64,000 nt of DNA, from contig NXFV01001672.1 of assembly GCA_002803225.1 (NCBI GenBank), positions 1-64,000 on the forward strand. The letters run 5' to 3'. The notes under the pieces were generated by a model. The model was not told where the DNA came from. It did not search any database and saw nothing but the letters and a program-made list of their open reading frames with translations. Positions 55,561 to 64,000 of the stretch are shown piece after piece (position 1 is the first letter of the stretch; every line of letters starts with the position of its first letter). This DNA comes from Gamarada debralockiae (lineage: Eukaryota > Ascomycota > Leotiomycetes > Helotiales > Hyphodiscaceae). The position numbers and the translations under genes were made by a program.

Positions 55561-58500
55561 CATAACGGTGATTCAAACACGTTAAACTTGGAAACGAAAT
55601 ATCAGATCTACAGCCTTGTCAAAGGCAGTCTCATCAATACCAACTTGTGGCTATGTTGACCGTCGTGATAAAATTGATCATCATGTAAGTGAAGGACAAG
55701 AACAGTAAGATTGGAACGTACCGGACCCTGCCCTTGATATCATGACGGGCAAGCTCTCACTCGTCGTCAGAGACGAAGGCCGTAAATAACGGTGACAACC
55801 ACTAAAGAATGAAGAAGAGCATCTAGAAAGGCATTCCCGACGATTTGCGATTGCCTTTGATCCGGACCCTCCTTGTTCCAATCTTCAGGTTGGGATAAAC
55901 GAAGGGAGGGCGGCCTGAACGGTTTCGACAAACACGGTCGCTGCTCAGTGTCCGAAGGGTATCAATCTCCGGGGCCTAATCAGAACTGATATTGTTAGCC
56001 ATGCTCTAACGTAAGCAGCCAAAAGTCTATGTATAGAAGCATGTTCAGTTAAGACAGTCTCGTCAACGCCGCGAGGCTTGGACATATGCTTGTCATTTGT
56101 CGGTCAAGATCATCATAATGCTTGACATGTATCATTGTTGGACAGAGAGTATGTTATCTCACCTGTGATAGCCGTCCCACTTTCGAGTAACCTCAGTCCC
56201 AGTGCTACACTTCGGTACCTGGAAGTTGAATGTTAGCAAATGCCTGCTATAATAATGCGTTGAGATATGTATGTGTAAGAAACTGATCAGAAGGCATGAA
56301 TGGTATAATTTGATTTGTGTCAGCATCGGTTACCCGAATCAGACTCGTCATCTAAAATGCTCATCATGAAAGTGGAGGTAGAAGAGGAACAAATTTAAAA
56401 ATACCTCTTGTTTTTGCTTCTTCAACTCTGACTTAGACACTTATTCGCCAGTGACTTCATCAAGGTGGAGGTCCGCTACCTCGGTGTAGGCAGAGGGTCC
56501 GGCTTCTTCCGCATTTATATCTTTCCCTGAAAACCCCCAAAGAATTGAGAGGGCGTTTCGCAGCGAGAGCTGAGCGACTTGCTCTGGCATGGACAGGGTG
56601 GAAGATATGAGGCGCAGCACTTCAGAGACCAAGCCTGTGTGCCTGTCTTCGAGAGAGTACCGCATTGTTCATCAGGAACTCGTTAGGCATCTTGGTCGAA
56701 TGTTGCAACTTCAAGTGAGGAGGAAGGTATGCAAATTGGGTTGGAGTCATGCCGGCAATTTGGCCGTGGATAATGACGGTCGCCATGATTTGTCAGTTGC
56801 ATTTTCAGGCATTGATTGTGCTTCCTCTCCTCTCGAGACACCTGTCCTCTTTGGCGAAGCTTTGAGGGTCGGAGATGCCGCCCGTGTCGAAGCGCGTGCC
56901 ATAATTATTTCCCAGCCTTTAAAATCGAAAGTTCCTTCAGCAAGGTTGTCACGGCCAGCCATGCATCCAGCCCACTCGTATGGAGCCGGGGAGGCAGAGG
57001 GGGAGGGGCATCGGTACCAGCTGGAGCCTTACTGGTTGGGTTCTTCTCGGCGGCGGCTTGGGGGCGGTTTTCATTGAGACATTGAAATTGCTTATATGAA
57101 AGTAAAGCCGCCGTCGAGAAGGTGAAGCCATGCGTGATGATTTCTTCTCGGTAGCGGCTTTGTGTGGCCTTTGCACTGAACTATGCCGCCGAGAAGAGGA
57201 TGAAGCTGGGATATGTGTTGCATGCTCATTCGTTCTCCTGACATGAACAAATGGAGACCCCCCATCCGCTCTCTTCTTCACTTTCTCCACGATTGGAAGG
57301 CAGCTCAATGTTGTTGTGTGCTCCCGGTGAATTTAGAAGGACACGCGAGATGTGACCACCTGGCTTTGAAGGGCTCATGGAGAACGAGGACTACCTGGGT
57401 CTTCGCTAGGACCAGGCTGGTTGTCATCCTTGCTCCTAGTTGTGACGCCTTTAGCAATTTCGCGGCCGACGAGAAAGATCAGATAGGTGACGTCCCGAAT
57501 GAGGTCGATAAGAAATGCTCGCCTCCTTCAGGATTTGTTGCGGAGGTGAGATAGAACGAGTTTGCCGGTAGCGACCGGACGGCTAGTGGTATGCTATGAT
57601 CGATCCCAGTGCCTCTGATCGCTCACACGATCTGAATGATTCGTCGGAGAGTCAAGTGATTGTGGCGAGGCTCTGAGACAGGCCTCCTAGAAGCCGACTG
57701 ATTCGTTCTTCATCGCTGAAAAGTGAGAAGCTGAGATAAAAGTTAGCATCTTGGACGCCAAAACATGAGCACGAAGTGAAGTATTGAAGACTGCAATCAG
57801 TGGGCGAGGTTTTCTAGGCCTGCCGCAAAATGGCGTCTCCTGTCATGTATTGTCGGAGCCCAGTGCCAATTCATCATTTGACAGTCGTGGAGAGAGGCAA
57901 GGTGAGGAACGGAGGAGAAATTGACATACGATTGTGATCAAGCTTCCCGCTTACTGCCCCAAGTTCCTGTCTACTTCTCTAATGTCAGTATGGATTTTCG
58001 GAAAGATAACATGAAGCGAGAAGTGGGTTTGAACAGAGCTCAGTATCAGCCATTTGTTGTCGTCAAAGACATATATCTCAGTCGGTAATTTCCAGCGTGC
58101 AAAGCACGATGATCATCATAGCAATTGTGTTCGGGTCTTGAAAGGTACGGGAAGCTTACAGGCAGGAAGGTTGAAGTTCGAATCGTTGGCCTCGAGAGAG
58201 TGACTTGAGATGAGGGAGATCTATCTTCCATCTGCGTCCATTGTTAGTGAGGTATCAATAACAGAGTGTACGCAATGAAGTGCATGTTTGATTCCAATTT
58301 CAGACTGACGTGTTACAAAAGTTTCATATCGAAGTTGATCAAAGACTCTAGTTTGCGGTTGTATGTGTGTCATCACAATAGAAGGAATGGGGAGAAGAAG
58401 AAGAAGTAGTCTTGCTTACTATTGCTAATGGGAGGCCTAAATATCTCAAGCTGCGCAAGCTAGCGTTGTTGTGGTTATTCACATGGTTGTGGTTGTGGAG

Positions 58501-59374
58501 CAGACGACCATTGCAGATGAAGAGGACTGAATGAACTAAGCTGCGCAAGGCAGCGTTGTTGTTGCTCACATGGTTGTGGTTGTGACTGGAAGAAAAGATC
58601 GAGGTTTTGAAGCTCACGATTTTTTTGTGCTAATTGACGCTGCGCTAAAGACCCGAAAAAGATGCTTAGCGCCATTTATTAATCCTAACCGAATAGAAAA
58701 ATTGTCACACGTGATCTGGCTAAGTTGCCTCCGCTTCGATGCCTCGTCCTGGAAGAACATTTCTGCGCTCTTTGCAACACCATCCGACTTCACCCGCACT
58801 TAGGCTTTCATAATCCCTTACTACTGCTCATAAATCTATCCAGTAACCTATCCGAGGGATCAGTCACGCTTATCCTCGCATTTAGATTGCCGGAAAATCA
58901 TCGTCCCAATTTCATCGCCCATTCCTCCGTGTGGCCATCCCAGCCTTTTTAGCGCGGGGCACTGGCTAACAGCACAAATCCGAGCCAGCGACATCTTGTG
59001 CCGACGCGGGGTGATTTCATGTGGATCGTGTGGGTTCACGAGCAAGTCAAAGAGAAGCTGATTTATGACGGTGGCCCATAGAAGAGATGCCACAGATCAT
59101 CGTGTGATGCCATTGAAACTTTATTAGAGAAGTGTCATTCTCCTCCCCTTCATTTCATCAAGTTGTTCATATCTTTAACGGTGAAATACCCCGCCAAATC
59201 CCAAATTCCATTGTTGTCTCATTCCCATCCGAAGCTTCAAACCTAGCTTCCGCTCTCCGCATAGACCCGAGGTCCAGCTTGAACAAGCACCCAGACTTCC
59301 AATTGAAATACTTTCCTCCGTCCACTGTTTCTATCTTCTCTTCCATTTTAAAATCTCCCTCGCAAACCACCATC
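55561..59374. other. 3.8-kb stretch without a supported gene
   Basis: Holds short frames only. Around 56665-56441 and 56962-56747 (minus) frames such as LSMPEQVAQLSLRNALSILW look coding-like but lack partners. The 90-bp-period repeat at 58448 is listed separately. The last part must contain the FBP1 promoter. Confidence 0.4.
58448..58586. repeat. Direct repeat, about 48-bp unit at 90-bp period
   Basis: Copy 1 starts at 58448 and copy 2 at 58538. Both begin AAGCTGCGCAAG, then share (T/G)AGCGTTGTTGT-like and TCACATGGTTGTGGTTGTG parts. The second copy lacks a few bases in the middle. The spacer does not match. It is non-coding as far as I can see. Confidence 0.8.
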
Positions 59375-60513
59375 ATGGCACAAAACGGCGTTCCAATCCA
59401 GAGCGAGAAGGTCAATACTGACATTGTTACACTCACACGCTTCTTAACAGAAGAGCAAGCAAAACACAAGGAAGCAACAGGAGATTTCACGTACGCCTCC
59501 AAACCAATCTTTCCAGTACCTACAGCCAGCTGATAATACAAACAGACTCCTCTGCCATGCACTCCAATTCTCCTTCAAATCCATAGCCTACTACATCCGC
59601 CGCGCCACCCTCATAAATCTAACCGGCCTCGCAGGCTCCAGCAACACCACGGGCGATGACCAAAAGAAACTCGACGTAATCGGCAACGACCTCTTCATAG
59701 CCGCCATGCGCTCCTCGGGCAAATGCGCCGTCCTCGTCTCCGAAGAGGAAGAAGAGGCCATTTTCTTCCCTGAGCACAAAGGCGCCCGTTACGCCGTAGC
59801 CTGTGACCCTATCGATGGTTCCTCCAACTTAGATGCTGGTGTGTCAGTTGGTACGATTTTCGGAATCCATAAATTGGAGGAGGGGTCGATGGGCACGAAG
59901 GAGGATCTCTTGAAGCCTGGAACAGAACTCATTGCTGCGGGCTTCACGATGTATGGTGCGTCTGCGCAGTTGGTTATTACGATGAAAGGGGGCAGTGTGA
60001 ATGGATTTACCATGGATAATGCGCTTGGAGAATTCATTCTTACGCATCCGAATATGAAGATGCCTAAGAAGAGAGCCATTTACTCTGTCAATGAGGGGAA
60101 CTCTCTTTATTGGGAAGACAGCACGAAGAATTATTTCAACTCGTTGAAATACCCGGAGACGGAGGGTGGAAAGCCTTATAGTGCGAGATATATTGGCTCC
60201 ATGGTTGCTGATGCGTATCGGACGCTGTTGTACGGTGGTATTTTTGCGTACCCGGCGGATAAGAAGAGCCCTAAGGGGAAGTTGCGGATTTTGTATGAGT
60301 GCGCTCCCATGGCTATGGTGTTTGAGAATGGTAAGTTTTTCTAACGATTGGAATGAGAGAGATCTGGACTAATTTTCAACAGCCGGCGGTCAAGCACTCA
60401 ACAGCAAGATGCAGCGCATGATGGAGGTTGTGCCAGAGCACATCCATGACCGATCAGGTATCTTCATGGGTAGTTACGATGAGATAGAGAAGGTCAAGTC
60501 TTTCCACAAGTAG
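59375..60513 (+). CDS. FBP1: Fructose-1,6-bisphosphatase, 343 aa
   Basis: Exons are 59375-59490, 59546-60330 and 60383-60513. Introns are GTACGC...AACAG (55 nt, branch CTGAT) and GTAAGT...AACAG (52 nt). Key motifs: VNTDIVTLTRFLTEEQAKHK at the N-terminus, VSEEEEEAIFF (metal-binding Glu region), CDPIDGSSNLDAGVSVGTIF (the metal site of the phosphatase superfamily), then SARYIGSMVADAYRTLLYGG and GKLRILYECAPMAMVFENAG for the sugar phosphate. It hydrolyses fructose 1,6-bisphosphate in gluconeogenesis in the cytosol. The N-terminus lacks the Arg-Arg-Xaa-Ser site by which yeast Fbp1 is phosphorylated. TPI1 lies 27 kb away, with no sign of linkage. Confidence 0.96.
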
Positions 60514-60726
60514 GCGGATGCGGGAATGTTTTCCTTTAGCTCGCTGGAATCAAGGTCTCAGATTGTAAATGCATTATGAGGAGTATGTTAGCAAATCTAC
60601 CGGTTTAGGTCATGGCAATTTGATAGTAAAATGGACATCCATGATCATCTAAATCCTTTATTTGATTCACTCCGACCAAGTGAGCAATTGAGCATACTCC
60701 ATCCTCCATCCGCGTCTAGATCTCTC

Positions 60727-61944
60727 TTAGAACTTTGGGATGAACATGGGCGTGTTCTTCTTCCACTCCTGATAATCCTTCCTACCACCATACCGCTTAT
60801 CATACTTCTTCTCAGACAAGGGCACCCCACTAACCTTCAACAACAAAAACGTCACAAAGGCCGGACTCACAGCCGCAACTGCAAAACCTCAGAGTCAGCA
60901 TATGCTCAATGAGGGAAGGACAGAGGAGTTTCAGGGATCCGGAGACAGCATTCTACTCGAATGACATCCTTTTCGGAGCAGAATCTGGGAATAGAACTGG
61001 TGAAATTCGAAAGAATTGAGAATAAATGACTCTGAAAAATTACTCACTTCCCAGTCCCAATATTCTTCCATAACTCGTCCCCGCCAACCCCATACCCACC
61101 TGTCCCACATTACCCACCAACACACCTCCAGCCAAAGTAGCAATACCAGTCCAAAGCGTGCTCTCTCCAAAATAATTAGGATGCCTACTCTTACTCCACA
61201 GACCGCGCGTAAGGAAATCCTCGTCGTGCTCTTTCCGCTTCTTTTCTTGAACCCATTGGTCCTTTTGCCTATCGGCGGTGATTTCAAAGGATAGACCGCC
61301 GACGTAGAGGAGGAGGCCTAGGACGTCGGTTAGGTTGATGATGGGGAGAGTGGCGAGTGCGGCGTGCGGAATGGAGTTGATGGCTAGGACGGGCATGAGG
61401 CAGAGGGATACCCAGGTTGCTTGGGCCATGAATGCTGCGAGGAATTTTGGAGGTGAGAGCTTGATTTTGTCGAAGCGCGAGTCGGAGCCGTCTGAGAGGA
61501 TGCGTTGGAAGAGGTAGGTTCCCACTGAAGATTGTCAATATAAATCTTTCAATGAGGATGACAGATTGAGGGAGGGGATTGGGACGCACGTCTAGTAGCC
61601 CAAACAGCTACAGCAGTACTCAACACAATCTGTCTCCAATTCAATGCATTCGGGCCCCCATCACCTTTCAAAGCATCAAGCAGACTCGGCCAAGCAGGCT
61701 TGATACTTCCTGCAGCTTGAGCGGCGGCACGTGCTCGCAACGTGGGCAGGTAGAGACTCAGAGCTGTGACAGAGAGATAGGTTAAGGAGCCGGAGAGATC
61801 GTAGAAGCGCTCTGATTGAGCGAGGATTGAGGGGATTGCTACTACGGTTTGGATCACGAATGCAGCGGAGACGGAGGGGATTAGGGTGCGGAGGAAGTGG
61901 TTGCGGAAGTTTGTTAGGTGCAGGAGGGAGGTTAGGAGCGTCAT
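60727..61944 (-). CDS. DUF1295 / steroid 5-alpha-reductase-like membrane protein, 327 aa
   Basis: Exons are 61944-61590, 61524-61048 and 60878-60727. Introns are GTGCGT...TTCAG (65 nt) and GTGAGT...TGCAG (169 nt). Several membrane segments are visible (FVIQTVVAIPSILAQ, LSGSLTYLSVTALSLYLPTL, WRQIVLSTAVAVWATRLGTY, LGLLLYVGGLSFEITADRQK). The DUF1295 hallmark is FLTRGLWSKSRHPNYFGEST with LWTGIATLAGG, and GGRKDYQEWKKNTPMFIPKF closes the protein. Relatives are NADPH-dependent sterol or steroid reductases of the endoplasmic reticulum, and RHPNYFGE is the C-terminal reductase/methyltransferase motif. The substrate is unknown. The start at 61944 is chosen because the longer frame begins with TTG. Confidence 0.88.
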
Positions 61945-62249
61945 TTTGAGAGTTGAATGGAAGTGAGTGATTAGAAAGTCATCTGTACTTTTAGAAAACA
62001 AGAAGAAAATGGAGTTGCAAGTAAAAGAGAGGTTGGAATGAGGTGGCTTTCATAAATTTCCGCCTCGCGTGTACGGCGTGTGCTCCCTCTGACGATGTTC
62101 TGCAGGCCGTTTTGTCACGTGCATCAAAACGCGCTAACCTTAGTCAACGCGACGCACTTTAAAAACAGATTTCTGGCCACTCCAACAAGCCACCCTTGTT
62201 TCCCTGTCAACATTCCCTGTTCCCAAACACTTCAGCCAAAGTCAACAAT
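61945..62249. promoter_or_regulatory. Compact divergent promoter
   Basis: 305 bp between the DUF1295 gene and the small gene at 62250. No named motif. Confidence 0.5.
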
Positions 62250-62894
62250 ATGGCTCAACCACCGCCACCACCGCAACTACCTCAACCAAACTTCGGCAAC
62301 ATGAGGGCAGCTATTGTTGGCATGACGCAGGAAGGAGGCACCATCACACAAAGCGTGCAGCAGTTCAACACTCATCAGCAAGCATTGGGTGCTGAGTTGA
62401 GTCTGTTGGGCAATATTCAAGTTGGTCAGTTGCAACAGCAGCTGGTGAATATCTCAAACCAGATACAAGATTTGACTCAGTTGTTGACCGCACAGTAATC
62501 CTCACTCCTCACTCCTCCAAGCTTGTCTTGTTAAGGAACCTTGCTAACGATTGTTTGAACAGAAACTGGAACATAAACGCCAAGTTCGATAACGAGAAAT
62601 GCACTAGATCGACAGACGCCTTGATTGTAATGCGCAGCGTTGATACACGTCCGATTAGAGTAGTCGCTGTCAACGCTCCTATTCAAAACTTCCCACCGAC
62701 TTCCCGTGCTCTAATGCTACTGACCAGTACGTTTCTCGATTCTTTTGCTTTTTGCTACAACTAATCTTCTCTTCTACTTAGGCCCACAGTGCCGTGCTAT
62801 CCTTGCCGCGCTTGATATCCCTGTCGGAGCCAATCTCAGTTTGGAGGAGATGCGATTAAGAGTTCGTCGCGCAGTCGGCCTTCCGGGTCTGTGA
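62250..62894 (+). CDS. Small hypothetical protein with coiled coil, 173 aa
   Basis: Exons are 62250-62494, 62563-62726 and 62782-62894. Introns are GTAATC...AACAG (68 nt, branch CTAAC) and GTACGT...CTTAG (55 nt). MAQPPPPPQLPQPNFGNMRA leads into a Gln-rich helical part (SVQQFNTHQQALGAELSLLG, VGQLQQQLVNISNQIQDLTQ). A second domain follows: IVMRSVDTRPIRVVAVNAPI, LLTSPQCRAILAALDIPVGA and LSLEEMRLRVRRAVGLPGL. All three exons join in frame, which supports a real gene. The family is unknown to me; it resembles uncharacterised ascomycete proteins. A role as a subunit of a larger complex is a guess. Confidence 0.75.
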
Positions 62895-63392
62895 TTTGAT
62901 ACAGTCATAGATGGCATGGGGGAGGGAGGGTAGGTGGTGTTAGGTGTTATACAAATGGCTTTGATGGAGCACAGATGGCATGAGTTTGCTTTTCTCGATT
63001 ATTACAGGGTGTACATTATTTGACCAGCGATAGGGCGCTGAGTCGGATCAACAGATCAACAAATCAACAAATCAATGAATCCAATACTGAAATCCAAGAC
63101 AATGTTGACATACATCATCATCTTTACAAGCTGAGTCGGTTACGTGATATCACATATGCAAGTTCCATAGCAACGAAGTCTCTGAAGGTTCAGGTAATCT
63201 CACTTTCCTGTGGGTTCTATTTCAATTGACCTGGCCTAGTCAACCAAATGACCACCTGAACCAAGTATGCCCTTCCTTCCCCTCTGACGTCCCATAGATC
63301 CGACCATCATGCCTCCCGAAAATGCAAAAACGCTAGCACCTGCGAACGAAAATAACTCCAGCTCCCAAAATCATCGCTCAAGTGTTATCTAA
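62895..63392. other. Convergent intergenic region
   Basis: 3' regions of the small gene and of the DCP2-like gene. No supported gene or repeat. Confidence 0.5.
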
Positions 63393-64000
63393 CTAGCGCT
63401 GAACTCCCTTAGTAACCGAATCCAGATAGCTGAGCAGGAATCCCTTGTCAGCCGGTGACACAGCGGTCTGGCTTGAACGACGCGATGCTCCATCACCTGA
63501 TGTCAAACTACCCACTCTAGATCTTGCCGAAGAGTTCATCGTAGGGTCGATAGAGAACAGTGGGGATAGTACATCCTCTGTTGAAGTCGATCTCACTGGT
63601 TGCGCTGGCGAAGGAGCTCCAAACAGTGAAAGGAGCTTTTGTTTGTGCTCGGCTGGTTGGGTAGTGCGCCGATCCAGTTGAGGGAGTAATGGGCCTGCAG
63701 ATGACGGAGCTTTTGCGAGCAATGATTGCAATATTTGCTTGTGGTCATTGACAGCTGGTCTAGCCTGCTGTGGATTGCTCGTGGGGAGAATCGGCATTGT
63801 TGGGAATGTCGATGGACTTGGAATAGCAGAAGACTCTGCTGTCTTAGGAGTACCAGACTGAGGACGTTTCAAAATCTGCGGCTGGAATGGCTTTTCGGGA
63901 GACGAAGTTGGCTGTGGCTTACTCCTCGAAACGGGCCTCTTGCCATTCGGCTGTGTCTTGGGTGCCGAAGCGTTACCCCTCGGACTTTCAGAATCGCTTG
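63393..64000 (-). CDS. DCP2: C-terminal part of a probable mRNA-decapping enzyme Dcp2, 5' part beyond window
   Basis: The frame is open from the right edge to the TAG at 63393. It reads SRSKPQPTSSPEKPFQPQIL, then KRPQSG, two short repeats (DHKQILQSLLAKAPS and EHKQKLLSLFGAPSP), a Ser-rich part (SARSRVGSLTSGDGASRRSS) and GFLLSYLDSVTKGVQR at the end. Repeated HKQxLLxLL/F motifs in a disordered tail, together with F-P-ILKRP, are typical of the C-terminal tail of fungal Dcp2. There such helical leucine-rich motifs bind Edc3 and Lsm proteins. The catalytic Nudix domain would lie outside the window, so the name is probable, not proven. Confidence 0.6.
   Translation of the reverse strand, partial: SDSESPRGNASAPKTQPNGKRPVSRSKPQPTSSPEKPFQPQILKRPQSGTPKTAESSAIPSPSTFPTMPILPTSNPQQARPAVNDHKQILQSLLAKAPSSAGPLLPQLDRRTTQPAEHKQKLLSLFGAPSPAQPVRSTSTEDVLSPLFSIDPTMNSSARSRVGSLTSGDGASRRSSQTAVSPADKGFLLSYLDSVTKGVQR

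Noticed and set aside
1..64000. CRISPR arrays, tRNA or rRNA genes
   Set aside because: No regularly spaced direct repeats of CRISPR type, and I found no stretch with convincing tRNA arms or rRNA similarity.
1..64000. Secondary-metabolite gene cluster
   Set aside because: No polyketide or peptide synthetase, terpene cyclase or typical cluster regulator is present; the lone SDR and AACS are ordinary metabolic genes.

Overview
The window reads as a nuclear contig of a filamentous ascomycete (Pezizomycotina, most likely a Leotiomycetes-type fungus; that rank is inference). Signs: many genes with short introns (about 45-70 nt, GT...AG with CTAAC/CTGAC-like branch points), fungus-specific families (2EXR, DUF7580, zinc-finger/kinesin-light-chain TPR proteins, DUF3435) and mutation-riddled transposon relics. 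Exon limits were placed by hand from splice consensus and reading-frame continuity. Every multi-exon model marked complete sums to a multiple of three.

Layout. 1-8.8 kb is an accessory block: a C2H2/TPR protein running off the left edge, a DUF7580 protein, a decayed DUF3435 (tyrosine-recombinase-like) gene and another decayed gene carrying a PCNA-box-like motif. 9-25.5 kb holds housekeeping genes: an SDR, a Sec14/Pdr16-like lipid-transfer protein, TRAPP subunit Trs31, a small unknown protein, ribosomal protein S29/uS14, acetoacetyl-CoA synthetase and LCB2. 25.5-29.95 kb has no gene I can support. 29.95-42.3 kb is dense: a Pro/Gly/Arg-rich protein, triosephosphate isomerase, a small membrane protein, mL43, U1-70K, Mrt4, Mdm10 and a ZIP zinc transporter. 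43.6-47.1 kb is a second accessory block: a broken 2EXR-like gene, a MULE-like zinc-knuckle relic, short tandem repeats, an intact 2EXR gene and another relic. 47.2-54 kb holds RIB3, COQ3, a conserved unknown membrane/coiled-coil protein and a GPI-type serine carboxypeptidase. 54-59.3 kb is mostly non-coding, with one decayed cysteine-containing gene and a 90-bp-period repeat. 59.4-64 kb holds FBP1, a DUF1295 membrane protein, a small unknown protein and the 3' end of a probable DCP2.

Functional links. TPI and FBP1 belong to glycolysis/gluconeogenesis. LCB2, the Sec14-like protein and Mdm10 touch lipid and membrane-contact biology. S29, mL43 and Mrt4 concern ribosomes; U1-70K and DCP2 act on mRNA. 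There is no sign of a biosynthetic cluster. The most unusual material is in the two accessory blocks, where degraded mobile-element genes lie beside expanding fungal families. I did not find a convincing wholly new system.
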